Source: UBA4675 sp964601265
Lineage (GTDB): Bacteria > Bacillota > Clostridia > Christensenellales > Borkfalkiaceae
DNA: 20,931 nucleotides
Assembly: GCA_964601265.1 (NCBI GenBank)
Contig: CAZRMT010000023.1
Location: forward strand, 1-20,931
Reading direction: 5' to 3'
Position numbers and translations under genes: made by a program. Position 1 is the first letter of the stretch; every line of letters starts with the position of its first letter. The notes beneath the pieces are model-generated. The model searched no databases. It had not been told where the DNA came from and worked only from the letters and a program-made list of their open reading frames with translations. Below, piece by piece: positions 1-8,641 of this stretch.

Positions 1-1007
1 GCTTCGGAAATCTCCGTTTCGGTAGAACTTGCCGTTATAAGTTTTGCTCTTTCAACGCTCTGTTTTAAGGCGTTAAACGTATTATAGGTGTACTTTCCCT
101 CTCCGCTAGCAATTATAGCTTCGGCGTCGGAAATATTTTTGGTAAGTCCGTCAAAGCTGTCGATTAAAACAAGGTCTTTTATGGCGATACTCAAATTTTT
201 AACCGCTTCGTCAACATAAGTTTGTTCGGTAGTCGATAAGTTTTTAGCTATACTTAAAGCCGAATCCATTTCTTGCAAAGACTGAGAAGTGTATTTGCTT
301 CTGTCAATGCTTTCCGCCTTGGAAACAAGCGAATTCAACTCCGTTTTATCAACCGCAATATCGTTAGAGTAAAGCTTAAAGTTATTTATTTTAGCCATAC
401 TGCCTCTAAACGCTCTAAATCCGACCTGTCCCGTTTTCCAATACGTGCAATTATAGTCTATAACGGGAGTTTCGCCGTCGTTGATATAAACCTTAAGATT
501 GCCGTTGTTGGCGACTACTTGCATTTTTATCGATTGCTCCGTCACGGTCATGGTAATTCCCGCAACCAAGCCGACGTACCCCTGATTGAAGTGGTGAATT
601 CTTACGTACAACACGTCGCTTTTGGTTGCCTTTTCCAGCTGAACGTTATAGGCGGAAATACCGTCCATATTATTGTTCGGAGAGGACGCAAAAACGTAAA
701 ATCCCGCGTCTATAGGAGAAAGTCTATTGAGTTGGTGAAATTCCGCTTCCATGGTAAAGTTAGATAAATTCGTAGGAGATTTTAAAATCGCTTTACACTC
801 CGCTCTTCCCGTGGAATATAAATATCCGTCGCTAACGAAAAATCCGTTATTCGCCATTTCGGTATATAAATCGAAGTTATCGGTCAACACCGAGGAAGAA
901 GTAAAATCAACTTGTTTTCTTCCTCCTTCAGCTAGTACCACGCTTCCGCTTAAACACACACCGCAACAAAGCAACGCCGTTAAACATAAAGTAATAATTT
1001 TTTTCAT
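1..1007 (-). CDS. Secreted LamG-like/FIVAR repeat protein (3' end beyond window)
   Basis: Reading down from ATG at 1005-1007 the frame stays open to the left edge, giving about 335 residues. Residues 1-26 are a signal peptide (MKK, hydrophobic core, VLA|EG cleavage site) without a lipobox, so the protein is probably secreted or wall-associated. Residues about 37-215 resemble a concanavalin/LamG-like jelly roll, with strands such as ISAYNVQLEK, VLYVRIHHF, LKVYINDG and QVGFRAFRG. Residues about 220-280 form a FIVAR module (LNSLVSKAESIDRSKYT... pattern), and a second begins near 290. FIVAR modules are common in Gram-positive extracellular glycan-active proteins; any catalytic domain would lie outside the window. 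The start has AGGTGA at 1012-1017 and lies 15 bases after the stop of the upstream lipoprotein, so it is the third gene of the operon. The domain calls are by pattern only. Confidence 0.8.
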   Translation of the reverse strand, partial: MKKIITLCLTALLCCGVCLSGSVVLAEGGRKQVDFTSSSVLTDNFDLYTEMANNGFFVSDGYLYSTGRAECKAILKSPTNLSNFTMEAEFHQLNRLSPIDAGFYVFASSPNNNMDGISAYNVQLEKATKSDVLYVRIHHFNQGYVGLVAGITMTVTEQSIKMQVVANNGNLKVYINDGETPVIDYNCTYWKTGQVGFRAFRGSMAKINNFKLYSNDIAVDKTELNSLVSKAESIDRSKYTSQSLQEMDSALSIAKNLSTTEQTYVDEAVKNLSIAIKDLVLIDSFDGLTKNISDAEAIIASGEGKYTYNTFNALKQSVERAKLITASSTETEISE

Positions 1008-1022
1008 AATCTCACCTCTCCC

Positions 1023-4000
1023 TTAAACAACCTCTTTAATAGAGAAATCGTCGATATATATATAGCTTACAACATCGTTTTCTCTCGGATCGAGTCCTAT
1101 TGCAAAATAAGTTAAATCGCTTCCGCTTAAAGTAACCGTTACGGTTTTTACTTCTCCGTCGGTATAGTCAACGGGAAGTTTGGTTTCTCCGTCGGGTCCT
1201 TTGGTGAAATAGTAACCGAAATTGCTATGCGTTGCGCCGTTCATTTCGACTTTAACCTTAAACGAAATTTCATAGGTCTTGCTATCGTTTAAAGCCCACT
1301 CGTTCCAATTGTAAGAAGTTCCCGCTTTTTGGAAGCAGAACACCCTTGTAAACCAGTTACTGTTTGCTCCGTTTTCACCCGCAAAATACTTTAATACGTT
1401 TCCGTTAAATCCGTCAACGCCGTTTACAACTTCAAACGCACTCGGATTTTCAGACAACGACGAATGCCAAGAATTCGTTTCGTCGAAGTTACAGTAATAA
1501 ACCTTATTAGAGGTTAGCGTAAACGTTTCAACCGTACCGTTAGAGAAGGTTACCGTATACGTACAGGTTCCGTACACTTGGTCGAGTAAACCTTTACTTA
1601 TAATCAAGCCGTCACCGCCCGGTAAGAAATAACTTGCCGAAATAGCTTGCGTTCCGTTGATGGTGTCGACAGACATAGTCCCCGTTCTCGTTGCGCTTGT
1701 TACGGTTACTCCGTTAAATACTCCTCCGAGAGTAATCGATGAAGCTCCGTCGGTAAACGATTTTGCTCTTTCGGTGAGAATTGCAACTTGTTCATCGCCC
1801 ACTTCTCTAACGCCGAAATCGTCTATATAAATATAGCTTGCGGTATCGTTTTCTCTCGGGTCGAGTCCTATTGCGAAATAAGTTAAGTTACTGCCCTTAA
1901 TAACTATGCTGACGCGTTTTACCGTTCCGTCGGTATAGTCAACGGGAAGTCTTGTTTCTCCGTCGGGTCCTTTGGTGTAATAGTAACCGAAATTACTATG
2001 CGACGCGCCGTTCATTTCCACTTTTACGGTGAAGTATATCTCGTACACTTTATTTTCGTCTAAAGTCCACTCGTTCCAGCCGTAAGAAGTTCCCGTTTTT
2101 TGGAAGCAGAACACCCTTGTAAACCAGTTGCTATTTGCTCCGTTTTCACCCGCAAAATATTTTAATACGTTTCCGTTAAAACCGCTAACGCCGTTTACAA
2201 TTTCAAAAGCGTTTGTGTTTTCCGACAACGACGAATGCCAAGAATTAGTTTCGTCAAAGTTACAGTAATATACTTGGTCGGAAGTTAAAGTAAAGGTATC
2301 GCTTTGTCCGTTAGAATAGGTAACGGTATAAGAACACGTTCCGTACACTTGGTCAAGTAAGCCTTTTTTAACGGTTAAGCCGTCGGCGGAAACCTCGAAA
2401 TAGCTAGCGGAAATCGCTTGCGCTCCGTTTATGGTATCAACAGTCATACCACCCGTTCTCGTTGCGCTTGTTACGGTTACGCCGTTAAAGCTTCCCGCAA
2501 GTTTAACGCTTGCCGTTCCCTTTTTAAAGGATTTAGAAGTCTCGGTTAAAGAACTTCTTTCAGTATTATCGACTTCTTTTATGCTAACGTCGTCGATATA
2601 AAGCATACTGACTAAATCGTTATCTCTCGGGTCAAGTCCTATTGCAAGAGCAATGAAATCGCTACCCTTAAAGCTGATAGTTACGGTTTTTACTTGTCCG
2701 TCGGTGTAATCAACGGGAAGTTTGGTTTCTCCGCCGTTTCCTGCGGTTATGGTGTAGTAATATCCGAGGTTTGCGTGCTTAGCGCCGTTCATAACGACTT
2801 TAACCTTAAACGATAACGTGTAATATTTATCGTTTGCTATGCTTATCTCGTTCCAACCAACTATTCCTTGTCCCGCCTTTTGGAAACAGAATATTCTAGT
2901 ATACCAAGTAGAGGGGTCGTGCGTGTTCCAGTTTTTAGTTTCAAGCTTTAACGCTTTACCGCTCATTCCGTCAACACTGCTTACGATTTCTATCGTGCCG
3001 GGGTCTTCCGCTAAGGAAGAGTGCCAAGAATTCGTTTCGTCGAAGTTACAGTAGTAAACCTGATTGGAAGTAAGCGTAATAATATCGGCTTCTCCGTTAG
3101 AATAGGTAATTTCGTAAGAACACGTTCCGTAAACTTGGTCAAGTAAACCTTGTTTAATAACAAGCCCGTCGCTTGCGAGTTCGAAGTAATTAGTCGATAT
3201 AGCTTGTTTGGTTCCGTTTACGGTGTCAACCGTCATACTTCCCGTTCTCGTAACGCTCTTTATAGTCGCTCCGCCCGTGAAGTTTCCTGCAAGTTTAACG
3301 CTCGTTGCTCCCGCATTAAAGGTTTTTGCTCTTTCGGAAAGCATAGAACTTTGAATACTGTCGCCTATTTCCACAACGGTGAAGTTGTCGATATAAATGC
3401 TTCCGCCGTTTACGAATCTACCGTATAAGAATATTCCCGTTTGAGCGGAATCCCATTGGAAAGTAAAATCAAAGGTTTGTTTTTGTCCCGCTTTGCCCGT
3501 TTCTAAGGGGGAGGCAACTATTCCGTTGTTCCAACTTTTAAAGCGGAAATCTTCGCCTGCAGTAGTGCCTTCCGTCACGTAATCGAAGCTTACTCTGTAA
3601 TACTTGCCGTGCGTCAAAGCAATTTTATACCAAGTAGCCGAACCCGTGGCTTGTTGCAAAGTATAAATTCCGTAAACGCCTAAATTGCCCTCTTGTTGAT
3701 AAGGCGTATATTTTAACACCTTTCCGCTAAGACCGCTGTTTGCGGGTGCGTCTACGATAGACACTCTCGTGCTGTCTTGATACAAGGAATTGTGTCCTAT
3801 ATCGGACTGCAACGTATCGTGTATAGTCGTTACGTCGTAATCGCTATAAAATAACGAATTGGTAACGTTTATAGAGAATATATAAGAGTCGTTATTGCTT
3901 AAAAACAGTCTATACGTTCTTGTATCGGCAACGACCGTCTTTTTAAAGAAGTCGGACAAAACGGTTATTGCGTTGGACTCGACTATATAATCTTTATCTT

Positions 4001-4994
4001 TTTTAAGTTCGTAGTCGCCGTAAGTAAGTTTAGTAACCGAAGTTACTCCGTACTTAACCGTAAACGACACTGAAGCGCTTTTACCGACGACTGCGTCTTT
4101 TTTTGTAACGCTGTCAAACTTGGTTATAACGCTGTTAAATATCGTCAAGTTAAAGTTTGCGTTACCGCCCGTAGTGATAAGTTTTACGCTGAAATCGCCT
4201 TTATCCAAAGATAAAATATATTTTTCGCTTATCTCGACGCATTTCGTCGTGGCGTTATAACTCCAAAGCGAAGTATCTATTTCTTTTCCGTCAACACGAA
4301 TAATGGAACACTCTCCACCGTTAAGTTTTACGGGAAGCTCGAAAGCTCCGCCTGCGTTCCTGTCGTACGAATAAGAAGTTTTGCTTATTACGGGAGCGGA
4401 AGGCGCAGTATCCACAACGCTTAAATTAAGAGTAACCTCTAAAAGCGTTTTTTCGTTTTTGATAGCTTTTATGCTAATCGTTTGCTCGCTTACCGTTTTA
4501 GGCGAAAGCGTGTAATTATTGCCGTCTTGAACCAAATTTACAGCGGAAGAATTGCTTAAAGTCAACGTATAAGTCAATCCCTCAACTCCGTTAGCGTCTA
4601 TATAGTCCAACGGATTTAAAGTAACGCTATCGTATTTATATAAATCCAAAGTGAAATTTTTCTGCGTTCCTTGAATTTCTATCGGTTTATTTTCGACAGG
4701 TTGTTCCGTTCCTCCGCTCGAAGAAGAACTAGAACTGTCTTGTTCAGCCGAGCTAGACGAACTGTCTTGTTCGCTAGAAGAATTATCTTTCTCTTCGGAA
4801 GAAGAGCTGTCTTTCTCTTCGGAAGAAGTAGACGAACTATCCTCTACGGAAGAACTAGACGAACTGCCGTCTTTATCGGAAGACGAAATAGAGCTTGACG
4901 AGGAACTCGGTTTTCCCGAATTCGCCTTACCGCAACCGATAAACGCACACACGACTGCTATCAAGGTAAGTATACAAATAAGAATTTTTTTCAT
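1023..4994 (-). CDS. Large lipoprotein with Ser-rich linker and tandem CBM4/9-like repeats
   Basis: A 1323-residue exported lipoprotein. The signal peptide ends in a lipobox at FIGC with Cys21 as the lipidation site. A linker of about 70 residues made almost only of Ser, Asp, Glu and Lys follows (about 25-97) and would hold the rest away from the membrane. Residues about 100-390 look like Ig-like beta-sandwich sequence. A first jelly-roll module (about 390-545) ends in IYIDNFTVVE. Three tandem units of about 255-265 residues follow (about 548-808, 808-1070, 1070-1323). Each has a strand-rich half (LTERAKSF ... LLDQVYGTC) and a half running from YYCNFDETNSWHSSL to IYIDDFSIKEV, the ending typical of CBM4/9-type carbohydrate-binding modules. 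I see no catalytic motif, so a glycan-binding role is inferred. The start has AGGAGG 5-10 bases upstream and lies 17 bases after the GH36-like gene. Confidence 0.85.
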   Translation of the reverse strand: MKKILICILTLIAVVCAFIGCGKANSGKPSSSSSSISSSDKDGSSSSSSVEDSSSTSSEEKDSSSSEEKDNSSSEQDSSSSSAEQDSSSSSSSGGTEQPVENKPIEIQGTQKNFTLDLYKYDSVTLNPLDYIDANGVEGLTYTLTLSNSSAVNLVQDGNNYTLSPKTVSEQTISIKAIKNEKTLLEVTLNLSVVDTAPSAPVISKTSYSYDRNAGGAFELPVKLNGGECSIIRVDGKEIDTSLWSYNATTKCVEISEKYILSLDKGDFSVKLITTGGNANFNLTIFNSVITKFDSVTKKDAVVGKSASVSFTVKYGVTSVTKLTYGDYELKKDKDYIVESNAITVLSDFFKKTVVADTRTYRLFLSNNDSYIFSINVTNSLFYSDYDVTTIHDTLQSDIGHNSLYQDSTRVSIVDAPANSGLSGKVLKYTPYQQEGNLGVYGIYTLQQATGSATWYKIALTHGKYYRVSFDYVTEGTTAGEDFRFKSWNNGIVASPLETGKAGQKQTFDFTFQWDSAQTGIFLYGRFVNGGSIYIDNFTVVEIGDSIQSSMLSERAKTFNAGATSVKLAGNFTGGATIKSVTRTGSMTVDTVNGTKQAISTNYFELASDGLVIKQGLLDQVYGTCSYEITYSNGEADIITLTSNQVYYCNFDETNSWHSSLAEDPGTIEIVSSVDGMSGKALKLETKNWNTHDPSTWYTRIFCFQKAGQGIVGWNEISIANDKYYTLSFKVKVVMNGAKHANLGYYYTITAGNGGETKLPVDYTDGQVKTVTISFKGSDFIALAIGLDPRDNDLVSMLYIDDVSIKEVDNTERSSLTETSKSFKKGTASVKLAGSFNGVTVTSATRTGGMTVDTINGAQAISASYFEVSADGLTVKKGLLDQVYGTCSYTVTYSNGQSDTFTLTSDQVYYCNFDETNSWHSSLSENTNAFEIVNGVSGFNGNVLKYFAGENGANSNWFTRVFCFQKTGTSYGWNEWTLDENKVYEIYFTVKVEMNGASHSNFGYYYTKGPDGETRLPVDYTDGTVKRVSIVIKGSNLTYFAIGLDPRENDTASYIYIDDFGVREVGDEQVAILTERAKSFTDGASSITLGGVFNGVTVTSATRTGTMSVDTINGTQAISASYFLPGGDGLIISKGLLDQVYGTCTYTVTFSNGTVETFTLTSNKVYYCNFDETNSWHSSLSENPSAFEVVNGVDGFNGNVLKYFAGENGANSNWFTRVFCFQKAGTSYNWNEWALNDSKTYEISFKVKVEMNGATHSNFGYYFTKGPDGETKLPVDYTDGEVKTVTVTLSGSDLTYFAIGLDPRENDVVSYIYIDDFSIKEVV
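1026..3350 (-). repeat. Three tandem ~770-790 bp coding repeats
   Basis: Three in-frame units lie at about 1026-1790, 1791-2565 and 2566-3350. The two units nearest the 3' end of the gene share long nearly identical DNA stretches; for example, the segments around 1464-1500 and 2228-2265 differ by only a few bases, with the third copy around 3020-3055. Such repeats are recombination-prone and may vary between strains or be misassembled. Confidence 0.85.
4703..4922 (-). repeat. Ser/Asp/Glu low-complexity linker repeat
   Basis: Short imperfect repeats encode runs of Ser broken by acidic or Lys residues (units like EEKDSSSS and EQDSSSS). The strand opposite reads as Arg-rich open frames, which are shadows. 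The linker connects the lipidated N-terminus to the folded modules. Confidence 0.85.
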
Positions 4995-5011
4995 ATCTAT
5001 CCTCCTAGCTT

Positions 5012-7180
5012 TTATGCTTTAACGGGGTCAATCCAGATAAGCGAGGAGCTTTCGTTGGCAAGGGTAATTTTATATCCTGCGATAAGTTCGCTACCCTTTA
5101 CCTTTGCGCTTCCGTTAGCGTTATCGGGGTCGGTTAAAACGTAATAATGGTCGGGATTTACACCCTTTAACTGAATAACCTTTTCGGTCGTTCCCGTATA
5201 CTTAAAGTTAAACGTTTCGAGTACGCCCTTATCCGTTTCTTCGTCAAAATACATACGAGATACCCATTGGCTTTCGTCGTACAACGATTTCCAAGGCGTT
5301 AATTCGTAAAAGTCGTAATAAGTGTAAGTTTTATACTTGTCGAATTCTTCCATTCCCCAAGTTATCAAATCCCACGTTTCTTGCGTTAAGTTTTGATATT
5401 GGAGCGATACGCAAAGCGTAGAAGAATAAGTCGAACGCCATTGATATTTATTACGAGGATTGGTATCGGAGTGAGCCGAAAGCTGTCCGAAAATTACTCC
5501 GCCGTAAGGCACCCATTTATTTAATGCGTTTACTTTAGATACAGCCGCAACGGGGTTAAGCGTAATATCGCTGTCGCTTCTAAAGAAAGATACCGAATAA
5601 CGGAACAACGCCAAGTCTTGACGGTTTCCGCCCGAAGACTGCATTTCGATAAACGAAGGACGTCCCGTTTTTTCTTGCCAATCTATAATTCTTTCCCAAA
5701 GCGCGTATTTTCCTTGGAAATGCAAGTTTTCGGTAATACCGTTTCTGTTTTCGCCTTGCAATACGTCTCCCGCTAAAAATGCCGACGAGGGCGAGAAGTT
5801 GTGATCCTCTCTATAAATATCCGCTCCCGCTTCCGTCATAGCGGTAGTTATTTTGTTAAACGCCCAATTTACCGCGTCGCTGTTTCCAAGCCACAATAAA
5901 TAGTTTTGGTTGGATTCGGGATAATACCAGTCGGGGTTTGCTCCGTAAAGGTTCTGTACGTCGGAAAGTCCGCCGTGGTAACGCTCCGTTTCAAACCACA
6001 TAACCGTTCCTTTGGTCGCTAAATCTTTTTTAACGGTGGTGTTATACTCTGCAAGCGTTCCCGTAGGCCACTTAACCTTGTCCACCGTCCAAGTTCCCGT
6101 CGGGTACCAGTTGTTTCCCTCCAAAGTTCCGCCCGTGGGGGAAGTATACCACCCTGCGTCGAACCAGTGATAATCGAATTTTAAGTTGTGAGAACGTAAC
6201 GCCTCGTACGTTTTACGCCAAGTGTTGGAGTTTTCGTCACCGCTACCGCCACGATACCAACCGTATTCGGTATCGCTTACAAAGCCCACTATAGAAGCGG
6301 GTTGAATTATCGTTTTTGTGGAAGAATCTTCATAAGGAAGATTGCAGTTTATCATCCATTTACGCCATTTGTTCGTTGCGGTATCTTCGTTTCTCTCATA
6401 GTAGCGTACGAACGCCATAAGTGGAGTTCTGACTTTTTCACCCGGTTTTAAATAGGTTTTAAGTCCTACCGTTCCCGTCGTCGAAATTCTCGTTTGACTT
6501 CCCACTTTTTCAAACTTAGCGCTCCAAGTACCGCTCCAACCGACGGCTATCATATACCCGCCTTCGTCAGTTTCAAGGTTGAAAAAGGGCATATATTGCT
6601 CGGCAGAACGTCCCGTATCGGCAGTAAACGAAGCGGTCGTTTTGCTTAAGTCATACGAAAACGGCGCATAGTATCCGCCGTAGTCGCCCACGTTACCTTT
6701 TAAAACGGGGTTAGCGCCGTCAACGGTCATATCCGTTGCCAACAAGTCCGTTAAAACGGAACTGTTTTTACTTGTGCTTTTATTTTCAAAGTATACAGTC
6801 CACTCGTAAGCGTCGTAATCGTTGTAAAAAGCCGTTTCAAGCGTAACGTAAAGAACGTTATCGGGATGTTTAAGTTCTATCACCCGTGAAAGTTTATCGT
6901 CCTCTTCCTTTACCGTTTCTTTTACGAATTTAAACCCTCCGAACCCGTTGTAATGAACATCGTTATAAGTAAACGACACGGGTATAGAGGTTAAATCTTT
7001 AAACAAATTATCGAATTCGCTTTTTGTTGCAGTAGATGTTTCCATACTCTCTCCTTCTGTTACAGTGTACTTGCCTCCTCCCTGTATTACGGTTTCTTCC
7101 GTGGGTACGTCGCTACACCCGCAAAAGCAACTAAATGCAAGAATAAGACTTAACAAGCATAAAAATTTTTTCTTAAACAT
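5012..7180 (-). CDS. Lipoprotein glycosidase, clan GH-D (GH36 alpha-galactosidase-like)
   Basis: A 722-residue exported lipoprotein (lipobox FCGC, Cys22). Residues about 50-290 are the beta-sandwich N-domain of GH36-type enzymes, about 295-620 the (beta/alpha)8 barrel and the remainder a C-terminal beta domain. Barrel motifs match the melibiase layout: FDYHWFDAGWY at 335-345, VMWFETERY at 393-401, GADIYREDHN at 452-461 and RPSFIEMQSSGG at 507-518, then FRSDSD at 533-538. By family analogy Asp459 would be the nucleophile and Asp536 the acid/base. GH36 usually has KWD or KxD at the nucleophile; here it is RED, so this is a divergent branch and the substrate (alpha-galactoside or a relative) is uncertain. 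It is first in the operon with the two surface proteins downstream. The start has AGGAGG at 7187-7192. It probably acts outside the cell, at the membrane. Confidence 0.85.
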   Translation of the reverse strand: MFKKKFLCLLSLILAFSCFCGCSDVPTEETVIQGGGKYTVTEGESMETSTATKSEFDNLFKDLTSIPVSFTYNDVHYNGFGGFKFVKETVKEEDDKLSRVIELKHPDNVLYVTLETAFYNDYDAYEWTVYFENKSTSKNSSVLTDLLATDMTVDGANPVLKGNVGDYGGYYAPFSYDLSKTTASFTADTGRSAEQYMPFFNLETDEGGYMIAVGWSGTWSAKFEKVGSQTRISTTGTVGLKTYLKPGEKVRTPLMAFVRYYERNEDTATNKWRKWMINCNLPYEDSSTKTIIQPASIVGFVSDTEYGWYRGGSGDENSNTWRKTYEALRSHNLKFDYHWFDAGWYTSPTGGTLEGNNWYPTGTWTVDKVKWPTGTLAEYNTTVKKDLATKGTVMWFETERYHGGLSDVQNLYGANPDWYYPESNQNYLLWLGNSDAVNWAFNKITTAMTEAGADIYREDHNFSPSSAFLAGDVLQGENRNGITENLHFQGKYALWERIIDWQEKTGRPSFIEMQSSGGNRQDLALFRYSVSFFRSDSDITLNPVAAVSKVNALNKWVPYGGVIFGQLSAHSDTNPRNKYQWRSTYSSTLCVSLQYQNLTQETWDLITWGMEEFDKYKTYTYYDFYELTPWKSLYDESQWVSRMYFDEETDKGVLETFNFKYTGTTEKVIQLKGVNPDHYYVLTDPDNANGSAKVKGSELIAGYKITLANESSSLIWIDPVKA

Positions 7181-7206
7181 TTTTAGCCTCCTATTTTGAT
7201 TACTTC

Positions 7207-7212
7207 ATTATA
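7207..7212 (-). promoter_or_regulatory. Candidate -10 (TATAAT) of the glycan operon
   Basis: A perfect TATAAT on the minus strand lies 27 bases before the ATG at 7180, with AGGAGG between them. No good -35 hexamer is present at 16-18 bases (a TTTATT-like sequence only). This fits an activator-dependent promoter, plausibly driven by the divergent AraC-type regulator; that link is inference. Confidence 0.5.
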
Positions 7213-7256
7213 CACCTAAACCTTATTATAATAAATACACAATCCACACTTTTTTC

Positions 7257-7285
7257 TAGACAAAACTAATATTTTATGGTAAACT
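7257..7285 (+). promoter_or_regulatory. Promoter of the AraC-type gene, probably leaderless
   Basis: TAGACA at 7257-7262, a 17-base spacer, then TAAACT at 7280-7285. The ATG begins at 7292, six bases after the -10 box, where transcription itself should start. No Shine-Dalgarno sequence lies between. Confidence 0.5.
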
Positions 7286-7291
7286 CGTATT

Positions 7292-8134
7292 ATGGAAAGG
7301 CAAAACGAATTTTTTTATCTATCTCCACTCGGAATACCTAAAGTAGTTTTTTCCCACGTGTACACGACGGAAAACTACGATATTTCTTTGGGAGAAAAAG
7401 AAAATTTTATAGAAATAACCTATTTTGAAAGGGGGATTACCACCGTTTGTTACCCAAACGGCGATAAAATCGTCGTACCCGAACGCTCTTGTTTTATAAA
7501 CCTATACGATACGCCTTTAAGGTTTTATTCAAACGGGCTTCACACTCATTACACGGTCGCATTCGAACTCAATTACGAAAAGGCTCTCTTACCCCTAGAT
7601 AATAGGTTTTTTCGTCTAGACAAAACTACTACAAACAACGAATTCGTGCTACAAGCGTCGGAAATAATAAAAAAATGCGTGCAAACGGTTTTAAAACCGA
7701 ACAAGAGTCCGCTGGAGTTATCGTCTTTTATTTTACAGTTGTTCGCTTTATATCAAGAACACGACTATTTGAATTCCGCAAGCGAAAACAAAGGTAATTC
7801 TTTAACCATAAAATACGTTCGTGAGGCGGAAAAATACATTTTAAGCCATATACACGAAAATTTTACCGTTTCGGATATAGCCGACCATCTTATGATAAGT
7901 TCGGGATATTTAAGCAATATCTTCCGTAAAATTACGGGAACGACCATTATAAAATACAAAAACAATTTAAGGTTGGAAATTATAAAAAATTTAGTTTGCA
8001 ACGAATCGTCCACCCTAGCCGAAGCTTGCGCTTCTTGCGGAATTACCGACCCCAACTACGTTTCGAGAATGTTTAAAAAATACACCGATTTTACGTTAAC
8101 CGAAATAAAAAACAACCCTCAAAATTCAAGATAA
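7292..8134 (+). CDS. AraC-family transcriptional regulator
   Basis: 280 residues. The N-terminal ~150 residues look like a cupin-type sensor domain (beta-rich, FIEITYFERG, VPERSCFINL). The C-terminal ~100 residues (about 175-273) are a double helix-turn-helix of the AraC/XylS type: FTVSDIADHLMISSGYLSNIFRKITG for the first unit and the LAEACASCGITDPNYVSRMFKKYT region for the second. It is divergent from the lipoprotein glycosidase operon across a 111-base intergenic region, the standard arrangement for a sugar-responsive activator of the neighbouring operon. Its ligand is unknown. The start codon has no ribosome-binding site and sits at the predicted +1. It ends at a bidirectional terminator shared with the convergent gene. 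Confidence 0.88.
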   Translation: MERQNEFFYLSPLGIPKVVFSHVYTTENYDISLGEKENFIEITYFERGITTVCYPNGDKIVVPERSCFINLYDTPLRFYSNGLHTHYTVAFELNYEKALLPLDNRFFRLDKTTTNNEFVLQASEIIKKCVQTVLKPNKSPLELSSFILQLFALYQEHDYLNSASENKGNSLTIKYVREAEKYILSHIHENFTVSDIADHLMISSGYLSNIFRKITGTTIIKYKNNLRLEIIKNLVCNESSTLAEACASCGITDPNYVSRMFKKYTDFTLTEIKNNPQNSR

Positions 8135-8140
8135 AAAAAA

Positions 8141-8172
8141 CCGTCCCGAAAGCAAAAAAGCTTTCGGGACGG
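8141..8172. terminator. Bidirectional intrinsic terminator
   Basis: A perfect 13-bp stem (CCGTCCCGAAAGC at 8141-8153 pairing with 8160-8172) closes a six-A loop. On the minus strand it is followed by an eight-base T run, so it is strongest for the zinc-ribbon gene; it also faces the end of the AraC gene. Confidence 0.92.
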
Positions 8173-8179
8173 AATCTTA

Positions 8180-8608
8180 TTAATAAGCTATGTCATTCCA
8201 TATTAAACCTACGGACATCCAAACTATTCCCCAAAACACGAGCGCTATTATTCCTATTACAAGCCCTGCGATTGCAAGCCCGTTACAAGAGCTGAATTCT
8301 TTACTTTTCGCTACGCCTATGGCGCTCAAAACAACTCCTACTATACACGCAATACAAAAATATACTCCTAGCCATAAACTTAATAATGAAACTATAAAAC
8401 CGACTATTCCCAGCACGTTTATTTTGGAACTGCTTTTTGGTTGCCACTGCCGTTCTTGTTGGCTCTGTTGCCACGATTGTTCTTGTCGGGGTTGTTGATT
8501 TTGTTGCCATTGTTGGTCGTAAGACGGTTTTTCCGTTAAATCCGCCCCACAGTAAATACAAAAATTAGAATTATCTTCTATTTCTTTTCCGCAATTTTTA
8601 CAAAACAT
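8180..8608 (-). CDS. Zinc-ribbon, DUF4190-type small membrane protein
   Basis: 142 residues. Cys3, Cys6, Cys17 and Cys20 form a CxxC-x10-CxxC zinc ribbon at the N-terminus. Residues about 30-60 are a Gln/Trp/Arg low-complexity linker with repeated WQQ units. Two to three hydrophobic segments follow (about 65-95, 108-138), with the Gly-rich GLAIAGLVIGIIAL pattern of DUF4190-type proteins. No enzyme motif is seen; the function is unknown. AGAGGAAAAG lies just before the ATG. It has its own promoter (TTGACA/TATAAT) and terminator, so it is monocistronic. Confidence 0.85.
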   Translation of the reverse strand: MFCKNCGKEIEDNSNFCIYCGADLTEKPSYDQQWQQNQQPRQEQSWQQSQQERQWQPKSSSKINVLGIVGFIVSLLSLWLGVYFCIACIVGVVLSAIGVAKSKEFSSCNGLAIAGLVIGIIALVFWGIVWMSVGLIWNDIAY

Positions 8609-8641
8609 CTTCTTTTCCTCTATTCGTTTATTTGTATATCC

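Noticed and set aside
273..1026. Plus-strand open frames opposite the secreted LamG/FIVAR gene
   Set aside because: The minus strand carries a long frame with signal peptide, SD and recognisable modules; the plus-strand frames lack starts and show no domain pattern.
1026..3350. Possible CRISPR or mobile-element repeat array
   Set aside because: The repeats are ~770-790 bp, in frame, and encode protein modules; no spacers, no cas or transposase genes.
4671..4898. Arg-rich plus-strand frame over the Ser linker
   Set aside because: It is the reverse complement of Ser/Asp codons; no SD or promoter.
8141..8172. Hairpins at 8141 and 16466 with a shared CCCGAAAGC core as a mobile repeat family
   Set aside because: Both sit right after stop codons with T runs and outside the core they do not match; they are ordinary terminators.
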